64,000 nt of DNA, taken from positions 6,775,927 to 6,839,926 of the forward strand of contig NZ_CP061725.1 of the NCBI RefSeq assembly GCF_014764405.1. The letters are read 5' to 3'. Both the position numbers and the translations under genes were made by a program. The notes below the pieces were generated by a model. The model searched no databases and was not told the DNA's origin. It saw nothing but the letters and a program-made list of their open reading frames with translations. The DNA comes from Micromonospora craniellae (lineage in GTDB: Bacteria; Actinomycetota; Actinomycetes; Mycobacteriales; Micromonosporaceae). This document shows positions 43,460-51,196 of this stretch, piece by piece; positions within the stretch are counted from its first letter, which is position 1; every line of letters begins with the position of its first letter.

Positions 43460-43521
43460 GCCAGCGCGACGGTAGACAGCCCCAGGGCGAGCGCCATCGC
43501 GGCCGCCATCGATCGCTTCAT

Positions 43522-43839
43522 GCGATTCTCCGATCTGCGTTGCCTTGACGGACAGCACGCGCGCGGCTCGAAACATGACCAGTCGTCAACATGCAACCAC
43601 TCTCAGTTGCAAGGGTCAATGCGGCTAGTGCCGCTACTCAGCTACCTCCAGAACGCGGAAGTCGCACATGTCCTGAAATGCCTACGAAACCTTCTCGCTG
43701 GCAGCGACACCCCTGTTCCAGCGATCTCGCCAGTACGTCTACCACAACTGCAGTGGCACCCGAACATCCTGCCGATCATGACGAGACGCCAACAAGTGGA
43801 CCTCGAAGAAGATGCCGATCATACCCAGCACGGGACGAA
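43522..43839. other. Intergenic region, no supported gene
   Basis: This stretch holds the presumed promoter of the split secreted-protein gene (GGAG at 43528-43531 on the minus strand) and then a joint with the truncated PrgI-like gene. It is less GC-rich than the flanks. No convincing reading frame or known repeat is seen; an old rearrangement point is likely here. Confidence 0.4.
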
Positions 43840-44127
43840 TCACCGACTATTCGCACGGCGGCGGTGGCGCCGAAACAACACGCTCACCTGGTGCCGGTTC
43901 GACCTGCCGAAATCAAACGCCCCAGCGGCGACCGGTATCGCACCCGCGAGGAACACCACCGGGTGTACCACGGTGGCCACCGCCGTCCACGCCGCGTAGA
44001 GCAGCAGGCCCGCCACGGCGAGGATCACCAACTGCCGCGCCGACATGCCGAACGCGATCCGATCAGGGCGCTCGATGTCGGCGGGTACCCGAGCCCGCAT
44101 CGGGGCCTCGTCCGTGTGGCGGTTCAC
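43840..44127 (-). pseudogene. PrgI-like T4SS protein, probably 3'-truncated
   Basis: The first 65-70 residues (RARVPADIERPDRIAFGMSA, then two hydrophobic segments VILAVAGLLLYAAW and VHPVVFLAGAIPVAAGA) match the PrgI-type small membrane proteins that precede the VirB4 ATPase in actinobacterial conjugative elements. The last 25 residues (NRHQVSVLFRRHRRRANSR) do not, so the frame likely crosses a deletion joint at about 43915. No VirB4 gene follows, which supports truncation. The GTG start overlaps the upstream stop (GTGA). Confidence 0.6.
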
Positions 44128-46241
44128 GGCTGATCACCTCTTGGTGTGGACGGGTGCCGCTGCGGCGCGGACGGTTGGACAGGCCGAGCCGGCGGCGGGG
44201 ACGGAGGCCGTCCGGTGCGGACGGCGGACGGGTCCACCGGGGTCGCGCTGGTGGGTGCGGACGGCCTTGCCGGACGAGGCACGGACGGGCTGGGCGGGGA
44301 CGGGGCCGCCGACCGGCGACCGTCCGGGGACGGCGGTACGGACGGGGACTGCGGACGGGGACGGGGTGTGCCGGTCGCCGTAGCTCGCCGGGCGGCGGTG
44401 CTCGCCGCTGGTGGGGTTCGCGCGGGCGTGCCGGCTGGTCGTGGGGTCAGGGTGACACGCCGCGCGGCTGTGGGCCGGGTAGCGGGCGTGGAGCCTCGTG
44501 GGGTGCTGCCCTGCGGCACCGGCCCGGACCCTCGACGTCCGGTCCGAGTGCCGGTTGTGGGGGTGGCCTGGGCTGCGGAGAACGCCGGCGTGACCGGGGC
44601 AGGTGGCCGGCGCGGCGCGCTCTGCGGCCCGGGTGCGGCCGAGAACGCCACCGCCGGTGCCGCACCGCTGCGCGCTGGTCTCGGTGTCGCCGTCGCGGTG
44701 TCGCTGAAGGCGATTCGGGTCGGTGGCGCGGCCGGGACTGGCGGGCTCGGCGGGGGCGGGGACGGGTGGGAGAACTGCACCGCCGGGGAGACGCCTGCGG
44801 ACGGCGGGGACGGTGGCGTGGACGGGGCGGCCGGGTGGCTGAAGGTGGGCGCGGCGTTCGTCCCGGACGGCGCGGGCAACGGCGTGTGGGTGACCGGGGC
44901 GTGGCTGAACGCGGCCGGTCCCGGCGGGGACGGCGGTACCGGAGTCGGCCCCGGACGAGACGGACGCGGCGGACGGGACGGACGGGGGCTACCCGGCAGC
45001 GGACGGGGGCCGGACGGACGGGGAGTCGTCCGGGCGGCGGTCCGGGACGGGCTCGCGCCGCCCAGGATGCCGGCCGCCGCGCCGATCGTTTTGATCATCA
45101 GGAAGGCGTGGACGAGTTGCCCGATCAGTCCTCGGCCGTTGCGCTGCCCGAGCGGGCCGAGGACGAACTGTCGCATCCAGCCCGGCAGTTTGATCAGCAG
45201 CCACAGCATCGTCAGGCACACCATGACGCCGAGGAGCCCGTGCCCGGTCGCCGGCACACCCATCACAGTCGGTCCGGCAGGGGTGAGGAACACCTTGATG
45301 CTGGCCATGACGACGATGGCCTGGGCGATCTGCAGGCCGAGGCAGGCCAGGAAGCAGCGCCACCACAGGTGGGCCACACCCTCCGTGAGTGGACTGGCGT
45401 GGCAGATCAACGCCGCCGGGGCGACACCGAGGAGGATGATCAGGGCGGCGAGCCGGAGCACGAAGGTGAACTCCAGGACGAGGCACATCACGATCACGGC
45501 GATGACCAGCAACGCCAGCAAGAACCCCTGGCCTTGCAGGGCGTTGTCCACGACCTGCCGGATCGCCGTCGCGGCACTCGGGCCGTCGATCGTGTTACCA
45601 GCGATGGCCACGGTCAGCGCGTTGGTCAGCTCGATCGCCTTCTGCCCGATGATCAAGCTGCAATTCGCGAGGACCACGCCGACGGCGATGCGGGGTAGCA
45701 CCTGCTTGAGGCCGTACTGCGTTTGCAACGTTTCCCGAGCGGTGACCAGGAACCCTCCGGCGACGATGAACAGCACGATGATGCCGTTGGCAACGATCAG
45801 GCTGGTTGTCCAGATCGCCTTCACGTGCTCGTTCACGGTGAGATCCGGGGTCGACAGCCACGATGCGCCGAGGGCTTCCATCACCGGCTGGAGGGCCTGC
45901 TCAGCGGCCCACACGACTAGGTCCACGACGGCCTTGCGGATCTGGCCGCCGACGTCGTACCAAGCCGGATCGTCATCAACTCCCTGAGACGGCGGGCCGG
46001 GAGTCGGGGCCGGGCCGGGCGCGGGTGCCGGCGTCGACGGTGACGGCTCGGCTCCTGGCGGGCGGACGCCCGGGTCGGGCACACCCGGCGCCGGTGTGCT
46101 GGGCGGACCAAGTGCCGGGCTCGGCTGCGCGAGCGCCGGCCCGGAGAAGGCGAGGGCCAGGCCGGCGAGAAGCATGACGCCGAGCCACAGCAGCACCGCC
46201 CGCCGGACGACAGGGTGGGGTCGGATCGAGAGGCTGTTCAT
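44124..46241 (-). CDS. TrbL/VirB6-like conjugal transfer membrane protein
   Basis: A 705-aa protein. An N-terminal signal/TM segment (LLWLGVMLLAGLALAFSGPA) is followed by a Pro-rich external stretch, then about six transmembrane segments (residues 115-390), and a long Pro/Ser/Ala/Thr-rich C-terminal tail of about 300 residues with repeated AFS and FSHP units. The hydrophobic core fits the TrbL/VirB6 channel component of type IV secretion systems. The start ATG at 46241 overlaps the upstream stop (ATGA). The tail is low-complexity and probably cytoplasmic. Confidence 0.78.
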   Translation of the reverse strand: MNSLSIRPHPVVRRAVLLWLGVMLLAGLALAFSGPALAQPSPALGPPSTPAPGVPDPGVRPPGAEPSPSTPAPAPGPAPTPGPPSQGVDDDPAWYDVGGQIRKAVVDLVVWAAEQALQPVMEALGASWLSTPDLTVNEHVKAIWTTSLIVANGIIVLFIVAGGFLVTARETLQTQYGLKQVLPRIAVGVVLANCSLIIGQKAIELTNALTVAIAGNTIDGPSAATAIRQVVDNALQGQGFLLALLVIAVIVMCLVLEFTFVLRLAALIILLGVAPAALICHASPLTEGVAHLWWRCFLACLGLQIAQAIVVMASIKVFLTPAGPTVMGVPATGHGLLGVMVCLTMLWLLIKLPGWMRQFVLGPLGQRNGRGLIGQLVHAFLMIKTIGAAAGILGGASPSRTAARTTPRPSGPRPLPGSPRPSRPPRPSRPGPTPVPPSPPGPAAFSHAPVTHTPLPAPSGTNAAPTFSHPAAPSTPPSPPSAGVSPAVQFSHPSPPPPSPPVPAAPPTRIAFSDTATATPRPARSGAAPAVAFSAAPGPQSAPRRPPAPVTPAFSAAQATPTTGTRTGRRGSGPVPQGSTPRGSTPATRPTAARRVTLTPRPAGTPARTPPAASTAARRATATGTPRPRPQSPSVPPSPDGRRSAAPSPPSPSVPRPARPSAPTSATPVDPSAVRTGRPPSPPPARPVQPSAPQRHPSTPRGDQP

Positions 46242-46687
46242 CACGCCACCCACGCGCCGACGATGGTCACGAACAGCGGCGCAAGCAGCGCAAGGCCGTA
46301 GCCGATCGCGGCGGACCGCAACGCGAGTTTGGCCTTCTCGACCTCGCCCGGATCGCCGTTCGCAGCCAGGTAGCGCAGGCCGCCGACGGTCAGGAACAGC
46401 GTCGCGACCGCGACGAGGATGCTGACAAGCCAGGCACGGATCCGATTGGCGACCTGTTGGATCGACTCGGCGGCCAGCACCGCCGAGGTGGGCTCGGCCG
46501 CGTAGGCGGCGACGGGCACAGCGGCGAGGGCCACCGTCACCGCGGCGGCACCGAGCACCACCAGCCCGACGCGGACCGTTCGAGGGACGTGTCGACGCAG
46601 GCGAGGAACGGTCAGCCGTCCCCGCCTGCCCGCCCCGAGGCGGCGGGACGCCGCCATCTCGGGACGCGGGACAGGACGATGGTTCAT
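46241..46687 (-). CDS. T4SS pilin-like (TrbC/VirB2-like) small membrane protein
   Basis: A 148-aa protein with an Arg-rich N-terminus, a signal-type hydrophobic segment (VGLVVLGAAAVTVALAAVPV, then AAYAAEP) and two further hydrophobic helices (AWLVSILVAVATLFLTVGGL and SAAIGYGLALLAPLFVTIVG) separated by a short charged loop (NGDPGEVEKAK). This is the layout of conjugative pilins in actinobacterial elements. First gene of the short transfer operon. I chose the ATG at 46687 because the frame upstream has no such features. Confidence 0.7.
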   Translation of the reverse strand: MNHRPVPRPEMAASRRLGAGRRGRLTVPRLRRHVPRTVRVGLVVLGAAAVTVALAAVPVAAYAAEPTSAVLAAESIQQVANRIRAWLVSILVAVATLFLTVGGLRYLAANGDPGEVEKAKLALRSAAIGYGLALLAPLFVTIVGAWVA

Positions 46688-46915
46688 GGGATCGGGCACC
46701 TCCAAGGACGCACGCCGAGGCAGCCCCAGGCAGGGGCGCGGGTGTGCGAATGGGCTTTGGCGAAGGCGGGACCGGGCGATACGAGGTGACCTACGGGTGC
46801 CGACCGGCGCGGCCGTCCTCCTCACCAGAAGCGGCGACAGGGCGGGAGCCGTGCGGGGTGTCAGCGCCGTCAACGGGTCCGGTCGAAACAAGGTCACCTG
46901 CGGAAAAGTCCCGCA

Positions 46916-46952
46916 CTAGGGGATTACAAATCCGAGCCTCGGATTGGAAACC
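46916..46952 (-). repeat. 37-bp inverted repeat, left copy (leader of the transfer operon)
   Basis: Starts CTAGGGGATTACAAATCCG and contains the perfect 17-bp palindrome AATCCGAGCCTCGGATT. The same 37 bp, inverted and with one mismatch, occur at 48362-48398. This copy lies about 230 bp upstream of the pilin-like gene and reads outward toward it. It nearly touches the stop of the sigma-like gene. Confidence 0.85.
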
Positions 46953-46958
46953 CGCAGC

Positions 46959-47783
46959 TCAGCCGCGCCGCTTCCAGGCGGCGGGACCGTCGAGGACCAC
47001 CGTCGCGGTGGCCTCGTTGACCACGTCGGCGTACGGGTCGGACAGGTCGCCGGACTCGATTGCGGCCCGTAGCCGGGCGACAGCGGCGGTGCGCCGCTTG
47101 TAGAGGTTCCAGCGGGGCTGGCCGGTACGTTCGGCGTAGACGGTGAGGCTGACCTCTTCCAGGTAGGTCGCGCCGATCAGCTCGGCCTCCTGTGCGGTGA
47201 TGACCTCGGCGGTGACCGCGCGGGCGAGGACGAGATCCGGGTGGCCGTACGGGGCCGGCGGCACCACCGAACTTGGGGCGTGGTTCGGCGCTCCGGACGA
47301 GGCGGGCTCCAGGTCCCGCAGCTCGGTGCGGGCCTTGGAGAACACGGCGGACAGCAGGTTTCCGACCACGCCCGGCTTGGCTACATCGACCGTGGCGAGA
47401 GCGCGTAGGAAGTGCTCGACGATGGCGGCCTGCACGTCGCCGGTGAACAGCTTGGCCAGCAGGTACGCCTTGAACCGTAGGCCCGGCAGCGCGACGCCGA
47501 CGGCACCGGCACGCCACGCCGGGTCTCCGGTACGAGCACGGCCGACCAGCAGCCGCCACGCCGCGTCCCGGGCGGCGTAGCCGCAGGACGGGTGCATCAG
47601 GATCGCCGACAGCTCGGGCAGAGCGATGGCCCGGCGAGGCAGGCCGTGACCGAGGCTGCGGCCGTCCACCGACAGCGGGCTCGGTCCCTGCCCCATTAGC
47701 CGGAACCGGTACTCGATGTCGTTGAGCAACGTCTCGCCACGCGGCCCGACAGCCGGGCCGGTGGCAGGGGTACGACGGTCCAT
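46959..47783 (-). CDS. Sigma-like / HTH protein of the conjugative element
   Basis: A 274-aa protein. The C-terminal part (ITAQEAELIGATYLEEVSLT, YAERTGQPRWNLYKRRTAAV) resembles sigma-70 region 4, and the middle (AIVEHFLRALATVDVAKPGV) resembles proteins found beside transfer genes in actinobacterial elements. I infer a regulator of the transfer genes; a full sigma factor is not shown, since region 2 is not recognisable. Start at the ATG at 47783; GAGGGAGCA just upstream serves as ribosome site. It is flanked by the 37-bp inverted repeats. Confidence 0.6.
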   Translation of the reverse strand: MDRRTPATGPAVGPRGETLLNDIEYRFRLMGQGPSPLSVDGRSLGHGLPRRAIALPELSAILMHPSCGYAARDAAWRLLVGRARTGDPAWRAGAVGVALPGLRFKAYLLAKLFTGDVQAAIVEHFLRALATVDVAKPGVVGNLLSAVFSKARTELRDLEPASSGAPNHAPSSVVPPAPYGHPDLVLARAVTAEVITAQEAELIGATYLEEVSLTVYAERTGQPRWNLYKRRTAAVARLRAAIESGDLSDPYADVVNEATATVVLDGPAAWKRRG

Positions 47784-47860
47784 GGTGGTGCTCCCTCGTG
47801 ATGACCGTTGCCGTCCGGCGGGATGCCGGTCGGCGCTGTGCCACCACGCCACCAGGACCG

Positions 47861-48318
47861 TTGAACAGATCATGAACAGCGGTGATCTTGTTCAAGGTGC
47901 ATCGACGTGTGTTCAACCCCATCCTTGCCGACCCCGGTCAATGCGTCTCGGCATCAGCCGGACCACACCCCAAGCCAGGGTGCGCTACGCGTGTGGTCAG
48001 GCTGTTCAAGGGACGTCACCGCCCGTCGTAGTCCCTTCGAGACGGCACCCTTGAACACGCATCGCCCACGACGCAGCCGCAACAGGCTGCGAGGGGCTCC
48101 CGCAGGGGCGCACTGCATCTGATTGCGATCTTGTTCAAACCCCGAGGCGGTCAGCCGGGCTCGCGTTCAACCCGTCGATGGTCTTGTTCAACCTGTTGAG
48201 GATCTTGTTCATCCTGTCACCGGTCGCGTCGGCGATTCTTGCCGCTCGCGTGCTGCCGACAAGCTCACGCCTCGGATGCTCTGACCTGCGTGTTCAACCC
48301 GTTGAGGATCTTGTTCAA
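47861..48318. repeat. GTTCAA repeat cluster (iteron-like)
   Basis: About 460 bp without a gene contain ten exact GTTCAA/TTGAAC words (starting at 47861, 47890, 47911, 48004, 48051, 48133, 48165, 48186, 48292, 48313) plus close variants. A longer unit, GTTGAGGATCTTGTTCA, occurs twice (48195-48211, 48301-48317), and TGTTCAAGGG/CCCTTGAACA form an inverted pair at 48003-48057. It lies upstream of the sigma-like gene. An operator array, oriT or replication origin are all possible. Confidence 0.75.
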
Positions 48319-48361
48319 CCGGGCGGCGGCGGGCAATGTACCCGTGGTCGGCGCGGAGCGC

Positions 48362-48398
48362 GGTTTCCAATCCGAGGCCCGGATTTGTAATCCCCTAG
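48362..48398 (+). repeat. 37-bp inverted repeat, right copy
   Basis: The reverse complement of the repeat at 46916-46952 with one mismatch, which also breaks the inner palindrome (AATCCGAGGCCCGGATT). It reads outward to the right, toward the methyltransferase-recombinase operon, and ends with the CTAG into which IS5- and IS982-type elements have inserted. Before those insertions it would have been about 60 bp from the gene at 50459. Confidence 0.85.
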
Positions 48399-49450
48399 GC
48401 CGTGTGTCATAAGTGCCCGTGGCCCTGCTGTGAGGTGATCGGCTGGGTGTGTCGGTGATCGATATGCGGTGAGGTCTCCGGTAGATGGGTTATCGACCAA
48501 GACAACCATCTGCACGGAGACCTCGTGGCCAGCGTAGTGGTGACGAGGCGGCACGACCTGACCGACGCGCAGTGGGCGGTGCTGGAGCCGTTGCTGCCCG
48601 GGCGGAAGAAGCCGGGTCGGCCGCCGAAGTGGAGCAAGCGGCAGCTCATTGACGGGATCAGGTGGCGGGTCCGTACGGGTGCGCCGTGGCGGGACGTGCC
48701 GGACTGCTATGGGCACTGGCGCACGGTGTACGGGCTGTACCGGCGCTGGCAGCGGGCGGGGGTGTGGGCGGGGATCCTGGCCGGGTTGCAGGGTAGGGCC
48801 GACGCGCTCGGGTTGATCTCCTGGGACGTGAGTGTGGACTCCACGATCGTGCGGGCGCATCAGCACGCCGCCGGCGCCCGCCGGGGCAGTCACACGCAGG
48901 TCGAGCCGCCGGGCGGCAGCAGCGCCGCCGAGCCGGCGGATCACGCGCTGGGCCGGTCCCGGGGCGGTCTGACGACCAAGCTGCACCTGGCCTGCGAGCA
49001 GGGCCGCATGGTGCTGGCGTTCGTCATCACCGGTGGGCAGCGCGGCGACAGCCCGCAGTTCACCACTGTGCTGGACCGCATCCGGGTGCCTCGTCTCGGT
49101 GTCGGGCGGCCCCGGTGTCGGCCGCAGCGGGTCCTGGCGGACAAGGCGTACAGCAGCAAGGCCAACCGCGGCTACCTGCGGCGCCGTGGTATCGGCTGTG
49201 TCATCCCGGTCAAGGCCGACCAGGCCGCGAACCGTCGTAAGAAGGGCTCGGCGGGTGGCCGGCCACCCGCCTTCGACCCCAGCGCATACCGGCAGCGTCA
49301 CGCCGTGGAGTGCGGCATCAGCCTGCTCAAACAGCACCGTGCCGTGGCTACCCGCTACGACAAACTCGCAGTGCGCTACGAAGCCACCGCCACCATCAGC
49401 ATGATCGACAACTGGCTCCGGCGCCTCGAACGGCACTTATGACACACGAC
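48399..49450 (+). mobile_element. IS5-family insertion sequence
   Basis: A 1052-bp element. Terminal repeats are CGTGTGTCATAAGTGCC at the left and its reverse complement at the right, preceded by one variable base pair. CTAG flanks both ends (48395-48398 and 49451-49454), which fits the Y-T-A-R target duplication of IS5 elements. Confidence 0.88.
48525..49442 (+). CDS. IS5-family transposase
   Basis: A 305-aa single-ORF transposase with the N-terminal DUF4096-like domain (RRHDLTDAQWAVLEPLLPGR, RWRVRTGAPWRDVPDCYG) and the DDE residues in WDVSVDSTIVRAHQH, VLADKAYSSK and HAVECGISLLKQHR. The frame is complete from a GTG start to a stop inside the right terminal repeat, so the element looks active. 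Confidence 0.92.
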   Translation: MASVVVTRRHDLTDAQWAVLEPLLPGRKKPGRPPKWSKRQLIDGIRWRVRTGAPWRDVPDCYGHWRTVYGLYRRWQRAGVWAGILAGLQGRADALGLISWDVSVDSTIVRAHQHAAGARRGSHTQVEPPGGSSAAEPADHALGRSRGGLTTKLHLACEQGRMVLAFVITGGQRGDSPQFTTVLDRIRVPRLGVGRPRCRPQRVLADKAYSSKANRGYLRRRGIGCVIPVKADQAANRRKKGSAGGRPPAFDPSAYRQRHAVECGISLLKQHRAVATRYDKLAVRYEATATISMIDNWLRRLERHL

Positions 49451-49454
49451 CTAG

Positions 49455-50433
49455 ACGAGTAGTTCCGAAGTCAGGGGTCGATGTCTGGGCATGAAGAGAG
49501 GGCATCCAAGATCATGGTGTGACGCAAGACCTGGATACCCTCTTGACCGCACTGTACGTGAAGATCGACGACAGCATCCGCACCCCCCGGTGGCGGGGAC
49601 GGCCGCCGCTACTGACCGACTCCGAACTGGTATGCCTCGCGGTGGCGCAGGTCCTGCTCGGTGCCCGCTCTGAGGCGCACTGGATCCGCTACGCCCGTAT
49701 CCACCTGCGCCCCTGGTTTCCCTACCTGCCGCAGCGGCCGGGCTACAACAAACGGCTCCGCGCTGCCCTGCCGCTGATCAAAAAGGTCATCCGGGACCTG
49801 GCCCGCGACAGTGACTTCTGGTTCGACCACCACTGGATCGTCGACTCCACCCCCATCCCGTGCGGCATGTCCCGCCCCACCGCCCAGCGCTCAGACCTCG
49901 CCGGCTGGGCCGGATACGGCTACTGCGCCTCCCATTCCCGCTTCTTCTGGGGACTCCGGCTCTACCTGGTCTGCACCCCGACCGGGATGCCGATCCTGTG
50001 GGCCCTCGCGAACCCGAAGATCGGCGAGCGAGAGGTCCTCGCCGCGATGCTGGACGTCGAGGCCGGCGTGGTGGCAGAGCACGACAGGATCCTGCTGATC
50101 AGCGACAAGGGATTCGCCTCCAAGCCATTCGAGCGGCAGTTGGCCGAGCAGGGCATCGAACTGCTGCGCCCGTCCCGCAAGAAGGAGAAGGCCCGCTACG
50201 GCGAGCCGATGCTCAAGAAGGTCCGCCAGTTGATCGAGTCGGTCAACGACACCCTCAAAGGCCAGCTTGACCTGGAACAACACGGCGGACGAACCTTCGA
50301 CGGTGTGGCCGTCCGGGTCGCCCAACGCCTCCTCGCCATGACCGCGGCGATCTGGCACAACAACAAGACCGGCGCACCCGTCACCCGGTCACTGATCGCC
50401 TACGACCACTGACCGCAATTCGGAACAACTCGT
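49455..50433 (+). mobile_element. IS982-family insertion sequence
   Basis: A 979-bp element with terminal repeats ACGAGTAGTTCCGAA (left) and TTCGGAACAACTCGT (right), one mismatch. Flanked by CTAG on both sides (49451-49454, 50434-50437); the left CTAG is the same one that bounds the IS5 element. Confidence 0.85.
49519..50412 (+). CDS. IS982-family transposase
   Basis: A 297-aa transposase of the IS982 type with TDSELVCLAVAQVLLGARSE, first Asp in HHWIVDSTPIPCG, second in LLISDKGFASK, and the C-terminal ESVNDTLKGQLDLEQHGGRT region holding the catalytic Glu. The frame is complete. Start at GTG 49519 just inside the left end. Confidence 0.92.
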   Translation: MTQDLDTLLTALYVKIDDSIRTPRWRGRPPLLTDSELVCLAVAQVLLGARSEAHWIRYARIHLRPWFPYLPQRPGYNKRLRAALPLIKKVIRDLARDSDFWFDHHWIVDSTPIPCGMSRPTAQRSDLAGWAGYGYCASHSRFFWGLRLYLVCTPTGMPILWALANPKIGEREVLAAMLDVEAGVVAEHDRILLISDKGFASKPFERQLAEQGIELLRPSRKKEKARYGEPMLKKVRQLIESVNDTLKGQLDLEQHGGRTFDGVAVRVAQRLLAMTAAIWHNNKTGAPVTRSLIAYDH

Positions 50434-50458
50434 CTAGTGTCAGCGCTCGTCGGCGGAC

Positions 50459-51196
50459 GTGGCCCACACGCCCATGCCGAAGCCCCGCTCCACCGCCCCC
50501 GGTGACCTGCCTCAGCCGGCACCGGTCGGGCTGCTCCTTCCCCGTACCCGCGTCCTACGCACGTCCGATCCGGGGGTGCCGGATTGGCACGGGTTGTCCC
50601 CGAGCCAGCTCGCCTACCTCATCCGCCGCTACACCGCCGTGGGTGGCGTCGTGCTCGACCTCGACGCGCACCCCGCCGCCAGCGCCGCGACCGTCTACCT
50701 GCGCCGGGTACCGGCCCGGCTGATCACCGACCGCCACAGCCCGCGCGTGCAGTTCCGAGCGTCCCCGCCCGGACACCGCAACCGTCGCGCGGCACGCCGC
50801 ACCGGCGCGTGCGTCGACCTGATCCTGGCGACGCTGCCGCAACAGGACCAGTCCCTCGACGCCAGCAGCGCGGCCACGACGATGCGGACCTGGCTGCCTC
50901 TGCTGCGCCCCGGCGGGTTCCTGCTCGTCGGCCTCACCGCCCCGCCGCCTTCACCGGGTGAGGTCAGCTACCGTGCCACGGTCATCGCCGCCGCCCGAAC
51001 CGCCGGCCTCTTCTACCACCAGCGCATCCCCGCCATCCTCGCCCCGGTGCCCGAACACGAGCCCCGCACCGCCCCCGAACACCCCGGCGAGGCCGACGAC
51101 GGCAGGCGTCTGCTCGACGGCCGGCACCTCCCGACCTTCCGGGACTTGCTCGCGTTCGGCACCACCGCCAGCGGTGAGGAGACCACCCGTGTCTGA
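50459..51196 (+). CDS. Methyltransferase-fold-like protein, degenerate (hypothetical)
   Basis: A 245-aa protein with pieces that recall a Rossmann-type methyltransferase (VGGVVLDLDAHPAASAAT at the motif I place, CVDLILATLPQQD at the motif IV place, RPGGFLLVGLTAP after it). The glycine loop and the catalytic P-P-Y are missing, so it is probably not an active methylase. Its stop overlaps the start of a true DNA methyltransferase gene by 8 bp, which suggests a partner or regulatory subunit. The start is GTG 50459 or ATG 50474. Confidence 0.6.
   Translation: MAHTPMPKPRSTAPGDLPQPAPVGLLLPRTRVLRTSDPGVPDWHGLSPSQLAYLIRRYTAVGGVVLDLDAHPAASAATVYLRRVPARLITDRHSPRVQFRASPPGHRNRRAARRTGACVDLILATLPQQDQSLDASSAATTMRTWLPLLRPGGFLLVGLTAPPPSPGEVSYRATVIAAARTAGLFYHQRIPAILAPVPEHEPRTAPEHPGEADDGRRLLDGRHLPTFRDLLAFGTTASGEETTRV

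Larger units (their letters stand above)
41467..43521 (-). pseudogene. Small secreted cysteine-containing protein, split by IS66
   Basis: Joining 43468-43521 to 41467-41796 (dropping the element and one 8-bp duplication) gives an intact protein of about 127 residues. It has a textbook signal peptide (MKRSMAAAMALALGLSTVAL, then ASPALA) followed by a mature chain of about 100 residues with four cysteines, one ending the protein. The start ATG at 43521 has GGAG at 6 nt. No family is recognised. The ABC module genes lie directly downstream, so the secreted protein and the transporter were probably one operon. Confidence 0.8.

Noticed and set aside
47961..47998. GACCACAC and GTGTGGTC inverted pair resembling the IclR operator
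   Set aside because: It lies in the conjugative region with a 22-bp spacer, far from the catabolic genes; the likeness to the 10442 site is probably chance.
47861..48318. CRISPR array
   Set aside because: The GTTCAA words are too short, irregularly spaced and in both orientations, and no cas genes are present.
46916..48398. A transposon bounded by the 37-bp inverted repeats
   Set aside because: No transposase or recombinase lies between them and no direct duplication flanks them, although CTAG is part of each repeat end; a regulatory role fits better.
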